64,000 nucleotides of DNA from Lepus europaeus. Its lineage: Eukaryota; Chordata; Mammalia; Lagomorpha; Leporidae. The stretch is taken from positions 16,957,218 to 17,021,217 of the forward strand of contig NC_084850.1 of the NCBI RefSeq assembly GCF_033115175.1. The letters are read 5' to 3'. Of the stretch, positions 45,121-57,361 are shown piece after piece (the stretch's first letter is position 1; each line of letters opens with the position of its first letter). The notes under the pieces were generated by a model. It was not told the origin of the DNA. It worked only from the letters and a program-made list of their open reading frames with translations, and did not search any database. The translations under genes were made by a program, and so were the position numbers.

Positions 45121-46840
45121 CCTTTCTTAAATTTGTGCCTTTAAGAATCATGTCCAAATGTATTCAGAATTTATTATGGGCTTTGTAAATGCAGGAACTT
45201 AATAAACTGAATTGAATCAAAAGGAGATGCAGCAAGTTTCCTAGTAGATCAATAGATTTGTAGGTAGATGAGGACTTGTACTGAACCAATAGCTCTTATC
45301 CAAACATAGCTAAATAGACTCAAACTTGTTATTCACCTAGTTTCCATAGCATTTTGCAGGGCTGGTGTTGAGTGCCATGTGACTTCTTACGGAATTTTAG
45401 ACTATGAAACAGGATAAAGCTTTTTTACTAACTGAAAAATATTTGTAGGAAATCCAGAGTTTAAATAAACTGGTTTTTGTTTTTCATTTTTCCTATATTT
45501 AGAATTCACTGAGTGAAATAATTTTTAGTCACATTTGAATGGAAACCTATAGTGAAACTACAAATTAGGATAGAATACCAGCTTCTTGACATATTTGTTC
45601 AAAATGCAATTTTCCTCTTCTCTCAATATAATTTACTAAATAAGTACAGTCTAATTACATGTCAAATATTTCTTTTCTTTTTGTTACACATTGAGATATT
45701 TCTACCATTTAGTAGTTATGTGAATCTGGCCAACTGCTGAAGAACCCAGTAAGTCTCCTCTATACAAGAAGCTTAAGGGAATGTTGAAACATACATACAT
45801 ACATTAGAGCTGGCTGACAGAGGGAATAATGCCCAAATGAAGAAAAATGCTCAGAGTAGCTTTAAAAGTACAAAGCCATTTTTAAATCAAATTAAGTATA
45901 TTAGTTATGATATTTGAAATTACTATTTAGATAAATGTTTGCTATTTAGAACACACTGTGTAGGTCACCATATAAATACAGTCCTGTATTAGAAATGTAT
46001 CAATTTACTTACATCATAGAAAACAGAACAAAAGAACAGATATTAAGATATTTCCAGTAGTCTTTGAGTGATTCTTAGTGGGCATTATTGGTGGTCATTT
46101 TGAGAGAAGCTAAGGGAGAAACTGTCAAAATAAGTTTTGGGTAACCACGACTGAACACATGTTGATTTCAGAACTTAATAATCTATTATCTTTATTGTAC
46201 TATTATTGATTGTGTTATTTCAAATTCCAGAACCCTCCCTATGCACATGTGGGAGTAGTGTGCTCCCAAATTCAAACTGGAGTAAGAGTGTGTGATTTGT
46301 CTTGGAGAGTAGAAGAAGATGGCCATAACAATAAGACAGTTTCAAATTTAGGGCTCAAGGGACTCACATGTTTACACTTATGTCTGGAACTCTCCTGTTG
46401 CCAGAATAAGAATATGACTCAGGCCATGTGATTAGAACAAAAAGAATGACAGAAAATGAAATGGATTTGGTACCACAGCAAAACCCAGCCTAGATTGGTT
46501 GACCTCTAAATGTATAAGCAAGCAAAATTTAGATTAACTGAGATGTCCAGCAGAGTTCAGTTTGATTGACTGATCAACTGGATTGGGAGCTACAGAAATG
46601 ATTACTATTTATGCCAATGAGATGGTGTGGTTGTTTGTCACATCGTGTATTGTGGCCCTAGTTAACGTATAAATTCCGTTCAAGACGTGTAAAAATGTTT
46701 ACTGCCATAATAAAAATTTTATTGCCATGAGTAAAGAAATCAGACCTATAGAATGCATCTACTCAAAATTATTTTATTTCCATACTTCTTAATCATCATA
46801 CCTCTAAAATTTAACTACACTCTCTAATAAACCTGATTTT
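45121..46840. other. Unassigned AT-rich sequence
   Basis: No gene or clear repeat. A short (CATA)n microsatellite lies at 45790-45803. Confidence 0.4.
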
Positions 46841-46841
46841 C

Positions 46842-46904
46842 AGAGGCCACATTGTGGCACAGAGGGTAAAGCCACCGCCTGTGATGCTGGTATTCCATTA
46901 TGTT

Positions 46905-46942
<38 letters not shown>

Positions 46943-47208
46943 GAGAGAAAGAGAAAGCATTTTTCTGCTATTTTACTCCCTAAATGGTTGCAACAGCAAG
47001 GGCTGGACCAGGCCAAAACCAGAAGCCAGGAACTGCATTAGGGTCTCTCATATGGGTGATAAGGACCTGGGTCATTTTCCACTGTCTTTCTAGACCCATT
47101 CAATTGGAGATGGTTTGGAAGCAGAGCAGCTGTGACTTGAACTGGGATTCTGATAAGGGAAGCTGGCTTTGCAAATAGAAGTTTAATAAGCTGCGCCCCA
47201 GTGCCACA
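46842..47208. mobile_element. Composite CSINE with inverted halves
   Basis: 46842-46902 is a plus-strand CSINE head (GAGGCCACATTGTGGCACAG, CACCGCCTGTGATGCTGGTA). From 46905 to 47208 runs a minus-strand CSINE from its (GA)n tract to an inverted head (GCGCCCCAGTGCCAC). Both outer ends are therefore CSINE heads and the A-rich tail is missing. Confidence 0.8.
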
Positions 47209-47219
47209 TCCTCTCACAC

Positions 47220-47559
47220 ATGCTAAATTTAGAAAGCAAGATTTATTATTTTTTTTAAATCACACTTCTAGGTGCCCAGTTGTTTCTATTTATATAGAAG
47301 TAATTAATCATTGGACCATGGATTTCTGAGGGAGCTAGCGCATGCATGGAATTATTGAAAAGGGTCCTAGAAAATATATTTTTTATATATTTTCATGCAC
47401 TATCATGCAATTATTATTTTACATGAAAACTCTGCAAACAACCATCATAAGGTATTTCTTGTTGGGCAATAAATAAAATGAAAATAAAATTAAGAAAATC
47501 TTTTTTCATAATAAAATGAAAAATGTTTTGAAAAATTTGAAAAAAGTGTAAGTTTTTTA
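47220..47559. other. Unassigned AT-rich sequence
   Basis: Nothing recognised. Confidence 0.4.
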
Positions 47560-48085
47560 CACTAAAGACAATGAAACATTGTTGGGAAAATTAAAGAAAA
47601 TCTAAATAAATGAAAATACATTTGATGTTCATGGATGATAACTGTTAATAATGTTACAATGACAAATTGATCCATAGGTTCAATGCAGTCAAATTTCCAG
47701 GCAGCTTTTCAGTTGAAATTGACAAGTTCTTCCTAAAATCCATGTGGAAATGCTAAACATACATAATAGGCAAAATAATCTTGAAAAAAGAACAACACTT
47801 AAGAATCCGCATTTCCTAGTTTCAAAATTTACTATGAAACTACATTAATAAAATCAGTCTGACAGTGGTATAGGTAGGCATATCTATTACCAGAGCAGAA
47901 CAGAATTTCTCAAAGTACATCCTTACATTTGTGGTCAGTTGATGTTCAATAAAGTTGCCATGTCAACTTGACAAAGAAAAGATAGCCTTCTCAACAAATG
48001 GCCCTGGAAAATTTGGCCCTGGAAAATTTAGATAACATATACAAAAAGATGTTCTTACTAGGACACATTATATAACAGTTAATTT

Positions 48086-48375
48086 TTGCCTGCTATGGGA
48101 GTGTCTCATATGGGCACTGGTTTGTGTTCCAGCTGCTCCAATTCAAATCCAGCTCTCTTCCAGTGGCCTGGGAAAAGCAGTGAAAGATGGCCCAAGTGCT
48201 TGGGATCCTGCCACTGATGTAGCAGAATCAGAAGAATATTCTGGCTCCTGGCTTTGGCATAGCCTGGCCTGGGCCATTGCAGCCATCTGGAGAGTGAACC
48301 AATGGATGGATGTCTCTCTCTGTCTCTCCCTCTTTCTTAGTAACTCAGATTTTCAAAATAAATAAATCTTTAAAA
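48086..48375 (+). mobile_element. CSINE nested in L1
   Basis: Lacks most of the head; starts CCTGCTATGGGAGTGTCTCA. Body GAAAGATGGCCCAAGTGCTT, (CT)n, tail CAAAATAAATAAATCTTTAA. Confidence 0.9.
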
Positions 48376-48454
48376 CATTAATTCAAAATCTATCATTCTA
48401 ATGTAAAACTATAAAATTTTAGAAAAAATTGTGATGCTCGATTAGTCACAATCT

Positions 48455-48779
48455 TTTTTTAAAGCTTTTACTTATTTATTTGAGAGGTACAGTTACAGGC
48501 AGTTAAAGGGAGAGACAAAGGTCCTCCATCCACTGGTTCACTCCCCAAATGGCTGCAATGGCTGGAGCTGGCCCGATCCAAAGCCAGGAGCCAGGAGCCT
48601 ATTCCAGGTCTCCCATGTGGGTATAGGGGCTCAAGCACTTGGGCCATCTTCCACTGCTTTCCAAGGCCATAGCAGATAGTTGGATCTGAAGAGGAGCAGC
48701 CTGGACCAGAACCGGTGCCCATATGGGATGCTGGCACTGCAGGCAGATGATTAACCTGTTTCACCACAGTGCCGGCCCC
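48455..48779 (-). mobile_element. CSINE nested in L1
   Basis: Inverted tail, AAAGCCAGGAGCCAGGAGCC, head end ACCACAGTGCCGGCCCC. Imperfect target duplication TCACAATCT (48446-48454) / TCACATTCT (48782-48790). Confidence 0.95.
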
Positions 48780-49830
48780 AATCACATTCTAAAATATGAC
48801 ATCCAAATTCATAATCCATAAAAGAAAATATTGACAAATTGAACTTTTTTAACTCAAAAGCTTTTATGCATCAAAGGGTACTAAATTCAAAGACAATTGA
48901 AAAACAGAGAGAAAAATACATCCATATTGCATATTTGATAAGACTGTATCAATAATAATCAAAGCCTTCCTACACATCAATAAAGCACACAACCCAACTA
49001 AGGAATGGGGAGCATATTTGATTAAACATTTCAGCAAAAAGGATACAGAAATAGGAAATTAGCACATGAAAAATATACTCAGCATCATTAGTCAACAAAA
49101 AATGAAAATTAAAACCATGATGATGTAACAGTACACACCCACTAGAGTGCCTATAATCTAAAATGTGTGTAACAACAACTGTTAACTGTAATTTGGAAAA
49201 AATTAGAACCAAATACATTGTTGGATAGAATGTAAAATGTTGCAAGCACGTTTAAAACAGTTTGACAATTTCTGATATAGTTAATCACAAACATACCAAA
49301 CAACACAATTATTCTACTCCTAGATATCTAACCACGGGGTATGCAAAGATGTTCTCATAGAAGCATCTTTTCATAATAGTCATGAACTGAAATCTATCCA
49401 AATACCCATTAACTAGTGAAAGAATAAACAAAATATACCTTGTCTACAGTGCAATACTAGTCATCAATAAGAAGAAACAGAATAGCAAACTTATAATTAT
49501 ACAACATGAATGAACCTCAAAAACAATTCTAAGTGAAAAAAGTCAGATACTAAAGACTATGTACTGCATGATTCTGTTCATATACAACATCTAAATAAGA
49601 TAAATCTATATAGACAGAAGACAGATCACTTTCTTCTGGGTCTGGGAGGGAATATTGATGACACATGGGCAGGGGTGAACTTTTGGACTTGATAGAATGT
49701 CCTAAACCTGGACTGGGAGGGAAATAGAACAATTTTGTAAATTTATTAAGTTTATTGAAATCTACAACTAGAGTGATCTAATTGTATGTTTTGTAAATTA
49801 CAGAACAATAAAGCTATTAAAATTGTACAT

Positions 49831-50114
49831 GAAAACTTGTACTTACCTGTGCTGCCAACCTAAATCTCATTAAAACAACACAAATAAATGAAATATATAC
49901 AAAATTACAACCACAAAAGGATCAGAAACATAGATACATGCACAACAGAACAATAAACAAAATTTTGAAAATAAACAGTGGATAGAAGAATAGTAAATGG
50001 CTTATCATAACAGAAAGGACCAAAACATTAGCAGTTACAGAAAGAAATAACAAGATGAGAACTAACTTTTCTTGGATAAGCGAGAGCAAAGTTTTGGATT
50101 AGAAGACCCAAACT
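49831..50114. other. Unassigned sequence
   Basis: Nothing recognised. Confidence 0.4.
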
Positions 50115-50919
50115 GAAAAAGGTACCCTAATCCACTGTTGATGGGAATGTAAACTGGTGCAACCACTGTGGAAGACTGCATGGAGAAAGCTCAGAAATCT
50201 GAATATAGCCCTACCATATGATCTAGCCATCCCACTCCTGGGAATTTACCAAGGGAAATAAACTAAGCATATTAAAGAGTTTTCTGTACGCTCATGTTTA
50301 TTGCAGTTTAACGAACAATACCTAAGACATAGAATCCACTCAGATGTCTATCAGTTGAAGACTGGATAAAGAAATTATGGTATATGTACACTATGGAATA
50401 CTATTCAGCTGTAAAAAATGAAATCTTGTGATTTGCGACAAAATTTATGCTACTAGAAACCATTATATTTAGTGAAATAAGCCAGTCTGTTCTCCCTGCT
50501 TTGTGGTAACTAACAGAGTACTTAAAAGGTAATCTCCAGAGCAGTGAAATTGACACTTTTAAGATGTGATGATTTCTAACAGCCCTTGTCTCTACTGTTG
50601 AGGAACAGTGCTTTTTTCTTCATACTATTTGTTAAACTCTTTGCTTAGTTTAGGGTTAGTCTTATGTATATAAAGTTAATTAAAAATAGATCTTAGTAAA
50701 AAATAAGAATGGAAATAGGAGAAGGAAGAGGAAGAAAGGTGGGAGTGTGGGTGGGAGGAAGGGCAGGGTTGGAAGCATCACTATGTTCCTGAGTCTGTAT
50801 ATATGAAACACATGAAATTTGTATACCTTAAATAAAAGTTTAAAAGAATAAAAATGGAAAGGTAATTTATGTTCATATTTACTGGGTTAAACAAATAAAA
50901 TTGCTTTTGTGAAAAAAAA
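50115..50919 (+). mobile_element. L1 3' end (type A) with probable 3' transduction
   Basis: 5'-truncated in late ORF2 (GTACCCTAATCCACTGTTGA). It runs to the type A 3'UTR end (TTGGAAGCATCACTATGTTC, ACCTTAAATAAAAGTTTAAA). The L1 signal AATAAA is at 50831. About 55 bp of non-L1 sequence follows (50858-50911), with its own AATAAA at 50894 and a 9-10 base A-tail. Near-identical flanks AAGACCCAAACT (50103-50114) and AAGACCCCAAACT (50920-50932) bracket the whole, which places the extra segment inside the insertion. Confidence 0.82.
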
Positions 50920-50932
50920 AAGACCCCAAACT

Positions 50933-51324
50933 ACACATGCCCCAGGAAAACATGTGTGTTGAACTTGAGGTGATCTGAAAGGAAAAGAATCATTTTAAAA
51001 ATCTAGCTAAAATGCTGTTAGACTTCCTGATCTTTAACAGCAAATAATATAGCTATGTGTCTAACAGAACAGAATAAGAGACATGAAGTTTATTTTCAGG
51101 AGGAACCAAACAGTAGAAAGATCCTAGGCTCCCTGGTAGATGTTTACTCATTGGTGAACTTAGAACATTCCCCACTAATCACATGTCTCAAAATATTGTA
51201 GTGAATTTTCTGCTGTGAATAAAAGTCACTGTTCAGTTAGTAAAGAAACAAGGAAAGTAGATCATCAATTAAAAATGCAGACTTTTTTGAGAGAGCCTTT
51301 ACCAGATTCTTTTCTACTAATAGA
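50933..51324. other. Unassigned sequence
   Basis: Nothing recognised. Confidence 0.4.
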
Positions 51325-52140
51325 TTTCTGGAAAGGTATTTATTATTTTAATCATGAATGGATATTAAATTGTGTCAAAGTCTTCTTTCATATCTACTGA
51401 GATGACCCTATGATTTTCTTCCTCTGTCTGTTGATATGGTAAATTACTCCAATGTTGAAGTAGCCTTGTATGCCCAAGATAAACTCCACTTGGTCATGAT
51501 GCATTATCCTTTTGAAATGTTGAATGCATTTTGCTGAGGATTTGGGGGTTGATATTTATGAGGAATATAGTGTGGTTTTCCTTTGTTGTCACATCATTGG
51601 TTCCTTATTAGCATAATGTTACTCTCAGAATTGAATTAGAAAGAGTTCCTTCCTATTATATATTCTGGAAGAATTTCTGCAAAGTTATTACTTTTTTCTT
51701 GATAATTTCATTAAATTTGTCAGTGAAGCCACCTGGAATAGAATTTTTTTTTTCTTTTTCGGAAGTTTCTACATTATAAATTCAATTTCTTAGAATTGCA
51801 TGGCATTATTAGGTTATCTGGCCTCCCTCAGTAAGTTTTGGGAGCTTTTACCTTTTGAGGATTTTATCATTTCATTTAAATTATAGAATTTATCACCATA
51901 GTGTTGTCTTGGTTTTCCATTACTATCCTTTTAATAGAATTTTTTCTTTTATTCTTCATATTTATATGTTTTGTATTTTTTCTTGGTCAATCTGGCTGGA
52001 AGTTGATCAATTTTATTGACTTTTCAAAGGAACTTGCCCTTGATTTTGTTGATTCTTTTTGGTTTTTGTATCTCAGTTTTACTGCTCTTCTATTTATATT
52101 TTTCACATCTTTGTTTTTTTCTTAAATATGTGTATCCTTT
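51325..52140 (-). mobile_element. Old L1 ORF2 fragment
   Basis: Inverted ORF2: GGATATTAAATTGTGTCAAA, GTAGCCTTGTATGCCCAAGA, TTGAATGCATTTTGCTGAGG, GAATTTCTGCAAAGTTATTA, GACTTTTCAAAGGAACTTGC. Covers the reverse transcriptase region without an open frame. Confidence 0.85.
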
Positions 52141-52289
52141 GGTGAAATCTGAAATCAGAAACCAGAATTGACATATTCTCTAGAAAAGGCCATTTTAAAA
52201 AAGAATTACTTACATGATTCTGAGGTGCATCTAGATTTGGAGTCCAAATGAAGTGTAATACTAAAGTGTGCATTTTTGCAGTTAAACCT

Positions 52290-52800
52290 CTATATTTCCA
52301 TGTTTACTTCAGATAAATTCCTAAAAGTAGAATAGCTGTGTCTTAGCTAATGCACGTTTTTAGGGTTTTTAATACTTGCTTCTGGATCATTTCCAGAGAC
52401 CCATCAGGTTACTTTTCTAATTTGTTCTATCAATATTCCCATTCTCAATTCCATTGCCCGTGTGAGTTATTATAATTTTATTTTATTTTGCAAATGTAAT
52501 AGGTGAAATTGTGTTTCTAGTTACATTACTTTATTATTTTTGAAAATGAACTTTTTCATATTTTATCTTGTCTTCATGTTGGACTTCTATTTATTTTTCT
52601 TGAATTCATACATTTGCCAACTTAGAGGAAATGTTGCTCTTGTACTTACTGATTTGCAATATGACTTTATGTAGTAGGGATTTTTTTCTGCTTTGTCATA
52701 TGACTTCAATTTTCTTTTCATCATAGTTTTTCCTTATATAATGTTTTACTGGTTTGCTGAATTTTGTTACAACATGTATGCCACCCTTCCTTTTCCTTTT
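52290..52800 (-). mobile_element. Ancient L1-like fragment
   Basis: Weak match to an old inverted L1 3' region (AAATTCCTAAAAGTAGAATA, AATGTAATAGGTGAAATTGT, GAACTTTTTCATATTTTATC). Confidence 0.45.
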
Positions 52801-54235
52801 CCTACTAAACTGTCATGGCATTTTAATTATGTATTTATAACTGATATATGAGCCATCTGTCAAGAATTCCCACTTTGTTTCACTGAATGAACTTTTTCTG
52901 TGATAACAGTATGCTATTAAAATTAGTTTGTATTTTAAGTACCCTCTAATTTTTTTCATTTACACATTTTTGATGAATCACATACATTTATTCTTCCTGA
53001 AAGAAGAAGATTAATTTCAAATTCCAGAAATTCATTATTCTTTTTGCATTTAGTATATTCAGCAATTTAAAAAAATGAAAATTTATATACTATGGAGTCT
53101 TCATATTAAGTAACAAGACAGATATATTACTTTATTATCATGCAGCTTTCTTTAAGGTTTTGTGACATTTTGGTGGATTTAGATTTTTAAAAAAATTTTT
53201 AGGATTTTCAAATAGTTAACATTTGATTTTTTTTCCCTTTTCATCCTTAACATCTTTTTCACAAATTTTTATTTATGGTCTTTACTAATACTTACATCCC
53301 TGGCCCCCAAATACACCATATGTCTTTTGACAAAATGGACAAATAGAAATGAAAAATAGAAAGAAGGGCAAATGCTGAGACAAACTGATATCTAAGGAAA
53401 GACCGGTTGTGCTTTAGGGCCTTGGAAAGGATGCTTGATGAAAATTTGACTCATTGGTTCAATAAACTAGCTTAATTGATTCTCAGAGTTTGGTGTAATA
53501 GATTGTTAGCTCCTGTTTCCAGGAGGTAGTTAGTATAAGCCTGGCATTTCACTGTGATGATGAGGAAAAACTCCTTTCAGCAACATGAAAAGCCATTAGG
53601 GCTAAGAAGGAAAGAGAAGGTGTTGAGCAGTGTGAAAAACTGTACTGGAAAGTAATCTGAGTCTCCATGAGAGGTATCGTTATTATTAATGAGTCTGAGA
53701 ACTTGATGGAATTGTACAGCATTACATGTGTTTTAATTTATGCATGTATTTCAAAAACTAAAAGTAAAACAAAAGAATATAGACACTTCCCGGTAAAGAA
53801 TAGCAAATGTTTAAAGAGATAGATCTGTATGCTCTTATTGGACATTATACAATGTATATATGTACTGAAATGTCATATGGTGCTCCATAAATATGTACAA
53901 TGGTTACATCAGTTAAAATGTTTTAAAATTACATTTGTGTACATACATATGAATATGGACACTTGAAAGGTATATTAATTACTTTTTAAAAAGACTTCCT
54001 CAAAGCATTTTCTGAAACTAAGAAAATAATTCCTATGGTACCTTTATCGTGCATCTGGGTCTTAATTATATACATTCTAATTCTGAATTATATATACCCT
54101 TTTCTTTTGGAGTACTGGTGTTGTGAATGTTATTTCTGTTTTCCAATTAAAGTTTTAAAACCACTGAAGGCATTTAAACATAATCTTCAAAACATTTATA
54201 GAAAATGCGTATTTTAAAATAGTTGTGCCTGAATT
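52801..54235. other. Unassigned AT-rich sequence
   Basis: No gene or repeat family recognised. Confidence 0.4.
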
Positions 54236-54295
54236 TCATAGTAAGCTTATCATTTAATTTCATTTTCCATTAACCTTTTGAAGTACCCTTATATA
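54236..54295 (+). repeat. Dispersed ~85-bp motif, copy 5
   Basis: TAAGCTTATCATTTAATTTC, ATTTTCCATTAACC, TTTTGAAGTACCCTTATATA; lacks the GCACCAA start. Confidence 0.5.
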
Positions 54296-54929
54296 CAGAG
54301 AGATACTATGTGGCACTGCATGACTGAAGTCCTCCATAATAATGCATTAATCCATTTGGATTAAAACATTGCTAAATTTTACTTGTTTGTTCATTTTTTT
54401 TTTTGCAATAGCAAATACAGATGCTTAGATCTGCATTTAGATAACCCATTGGTTGTTGCATGAAAGCTAAATTTAAAGAATATGAGAAAAGTGAAGATAC
54501 CATTGCAGCAGTGTAGAGAAGATTCAACAAAAACCTGGCTTGGGTCAGTGGCAGTAGGCATGAAGAATAGGGGAAAGATGTGAGGCCTGCTTAATGAGTA
54601 AAATATTCATCTAGTATAATGCAGCAGTATAAAATATGCTCTTAAGGATAATTCTTAGAATAGACTTGAAAGTCAGAAAATCTCTCAAAGGAAGATTGAT
54701 AGATGATTCTAAATATCCCTCAGTACTGATAGATGATTCTAGATACATGTACAAACAAAAATTTTCAACTAATGATATCTCTGCTTTTTTCTCCTTGATG
54801 TGTGAAACTATTTAAAAGAAGACATTGGTGAATTATTTTCTAGTATCACAGAACTTATTTCCCCTGTTGTACAAAATGATGACACTAGAGAATAATAATA
54901 ATAATAATAATAAAAGCTAGACTAGAAAC
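54296..54929. other. Unassigned sequence
   Basis: Nothing recognised except the AAT repeat and two copies of TGATAGATGATTCTA 28 bp apart near 54700. Confidence 0.4.
54891..54912. repeat. (AAT)n microsatellite
   Basis: Seven AAT units. Confidence 0.95.
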
Positions 54930-54984
54930 CATTACTTAAGGCCTTGCTCATGTTCTAGATCCTCAAAATGTTGGTTTTAAAGTC

Positions 54985-55035
54985 TTATTTCTTTACCTCG
55001 TTTTCCTCATCTGTAAAATTAGGATAATATACTAA
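54985..55035 (+). mobile_element. MIR core remnant
   Basis: TTCCTCATCTGTAAAATTAGG is the conserved MIR centre; flanks are too worn for a full call. Confidence 0.5.
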
Positions 55036-55169
55036 ACTTCTCTTCCTCCAAAGAGAGTCTGGGCCTTATATCTTGGAAGTTGATTTTCCCTAAAATCAAG
55101 GTTAGACATAGTTGTTTTACATACTCTGGCTTCAAGGTATTTCTCAATGTTAAAAATCTTTCTTCTCCT

Positions 55170-55350
55170 TACTCTCATTATTTTATTGCAGCTAGATCTT
55201 CTCATTCCTTAAGGCCTACCTCAAACACTAGTTTCTCAATGAAATTCTCCCCCTTTCCTAGAGTGTGCTGTTTCTTCTAATTATTAAAGGCCACAGTAGT
55301 CTGTTTAGTGACTAAAATTATTTTTGTAAGAACTATTCTATGTCATGTAT
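55170..55350 (+). mobile_element. L2 fragment
   Basis: TTCTCATTCCTTAAGGCCTA, CTCAATGAAATTCTCCCC resemble the L2 cttcaggtctcagctcaaatgtc segment. Confidence 0.45.
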
Positions 55351-55674
55351 TGTCACTGAAGTCTCTGTCCTGTAGCCTGTGATCAACTAGTGTTTTGAAA
55401 TAAATTTCCTCGAACTCCAGAAGCATACACAACACCTCTCAGTCTTTACTGATTAGCTAGCTCTGTGCCATGTAAACTCGCATTGAGTCTAGGATTTAGC
55501 TCAATGTGAAAGCTTAGATTCTTCTCAAGTCTTTTCATTGTAAGTATCTTGCCCTGTGTCTACATGGCTTTCTGAATTACTACATATGCAGTGCTGCTTT
55601 GACAATCCTTAGTGCACAAAGAAATACTCCACCTGGATTTTTTCCCTGTACCTTGGATGGTACTCTTATTCTGT

Positions 55675-56456
55675 TTTCTGTTGCTGCAACTGAATACCAC
55701 AGACTGGATCATTCATAAAGACTAGTAGTTTATTTTGGCTTATGGTTTTGGAGCCTGGGAAATCCAAGACCGTGGTCCTGGCATCTGTTCAACTTTCTGT
55801 GAGGGCCTAATTGTGTTTAATAACCCAGTGGGAGGACAGGAGGGATCACGTGGCAAGAAAAGAGAATTAGGAAGCCAAATTCACTTTTAGAAGAATCTGT
55901 TCAGCTGGCGCCGTGGCTTAACAGGCTAATCCTCCGCCTTGCGGTGCCGGCACACCAGGTTCTAGTCCCGGTTGGGGTGCCGGATTCTATCCTGGTTGAC
56001 CCTCTTCCAGGCCAGCTCTCTGCTATGGCCCGGGAAGGCAGTGGAGGATGGCCCAAGTCCTTAGGCCCTGCACCCACATGGGAGACCAGGAGAAGCACCT
56101 GGCTCCTGGCTTCGGATCAGCGAGATGCGCCGGCTGCAGCGGCCATTGGAGTGTGAACCAACAGCAAAAAGGAAGACCTTTCTCTCTGTCTCTCTCTCTC
56201 ACTATCCACTCTGCCTGTCAAAAAAAAAAAATCTGTTTTCACAGTAACTAATCCAGTCATGAGAAAGTGAGAACTCCTCCACTCGGTTGAGTAGCAACTC
56301 AGTCCCAAATATGTGGAAATTTTCTCATCCTAAGGGTGGCACTACTGTGACCCAAACGTCTCTTAAAGGTCCCAATGCCTCTTAACACTATTACAGTAGG
56401 GACCAAATTTCAACATGAGTTTTGGAGGAGAGAAACCACATTCAAACTATCGTAGT
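55675..56456 (-). mobile_element. MaLR (MST/MLT1-type) LTR, interrupted
   Basis: Inverted LTR of the mammalian MaLR group. TTCTGTTGCTGCAACTGAAT, ACCACAGACTGGATCATTCA and GTGAGGGCCTAATTG are on the left. ACCCAAACGTCTCTTAAAGG, CAACATGAGTTTTGGAGG and CATTCAAACTATCG are on the right. A CSINE splits it at 55903-56229. It is an old non-autonomous retroviral LTR with no coding capacity. Confidence 0.85.
55903..56229 (+). mobile_element. CSINE, CTGCCTGTC-tail subfamily
   Basis: Head AGCTGGCGCCGTGGCTTAAC, CTAATCCTCCGCCTTGCGGT, tail CCACTCTGCCTGTCAAAAAA. Flanks AATCTGTTC (55894-55902) and AATCTGTTTT (56230-56239). Confidence 0.97.
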
Positions 56457-57361
56457 GGTCTATGCTATGTTTCTACTATGTTTTTCGCCTCCCAGCATCT
56501 GAGACTTTTTAGTTCAATTTCTCATGTAGTTGAATATTTTTTTTTCTAGCCTGAATCTTAACTAGGCAAAAGCAGGCACGATTGCCTCATGTCAGTTTTT
56601 CAAGTAGCACTTAGAGAGGTTAGAGCTGACACATACAATATTCCGTGAATGAGATCCGCTCTACTCCCTCCAGAACCAAGATTACTTACAGACCAAAACC
56701 ACTTCCACAAGATGGTGAGGGCAAAAGCAGGTTAAACACTATGAGACTTTCCTGTCCCATTAAGTTGTCTTTTCCTACATTCACTATTTTCTTGATTACT
56801 GTAAACTTTTGACTATTTTCTATAATTCTGACCAAGTTGTTTCTTGCAGTTTCTGCGTGACGTTTGATGTTTCTATGGAATGGGAGTTTGGATTTTCTCA
56901 CTCCAACATTTATGCTGACATGAATCATTTTTACTATCATGTATAATGATGTTCTTCACCAGAATTCTCTATTGTTTTGTGTGGACTTTAGTTACCATTT
57001 GGGGTCATGTGCTTTCAGCCTGAAGAAATTCCAATAATATCTATTATGAGGAAGAACTGGTATAAATGAATCCTCTCAGTTTTTGTTTATTTGGTAGCAA
57101 TCTTATTTTCTTATTTTTATAAAATAGTTTTCCTGGAAGTGGAATTCATGGGTGATAATTTCTTTAAGCACTTGGAATGTTATTATACTGCCTTCTTGCT
57201 TTCAATGTTTCTTGTGAGAAATAAGTTATTAATCTTATTGGGGTTCCCTTATTAGTAATGGATCATTTCTCCCCCACTAACTCTAAGCTTTTCTCCTTTT
57301 CTTTGTCGTACAGCACTTTTATTATCATGTAATAGCAGTTCAATTTCTACTTCTTAAAATG
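56457..57361. other. Unassigned; possible ancient L1 piece
   Basis: 57180-57300 (TTTCTTGTGAGAAATAAGTT, TAATCTTATTGGGGTTCCCT) resembles text often seen in old L1-type repeats. The rest is unassigned, including an 84-codon minus frame at 56686-56940. Confidence 0.35.

Larger units (their letters stand above)
47560..49830 (+). mobile_element. Old L1 (L1M-like) with two nested CSINEs
   Basis: Decayed ORF2 and 3' part. Words include ATAGGTTCAATGCAGTCAAA, ATGTGGAAATGCTAAACATA, CTACATTAATAAAATCAGTC, CAACAAATGGCCCTGGAAAA, TCAATAAAGCACACAACCCA, GAAATCTATCCAAATACCCA and ATGCATGATTCTGTTCATAT. Frames are destroyed. A 14-bp step GGCCCTGGAAAATT is tandemly repeated at 48000-48029. Confidence 0.82.
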
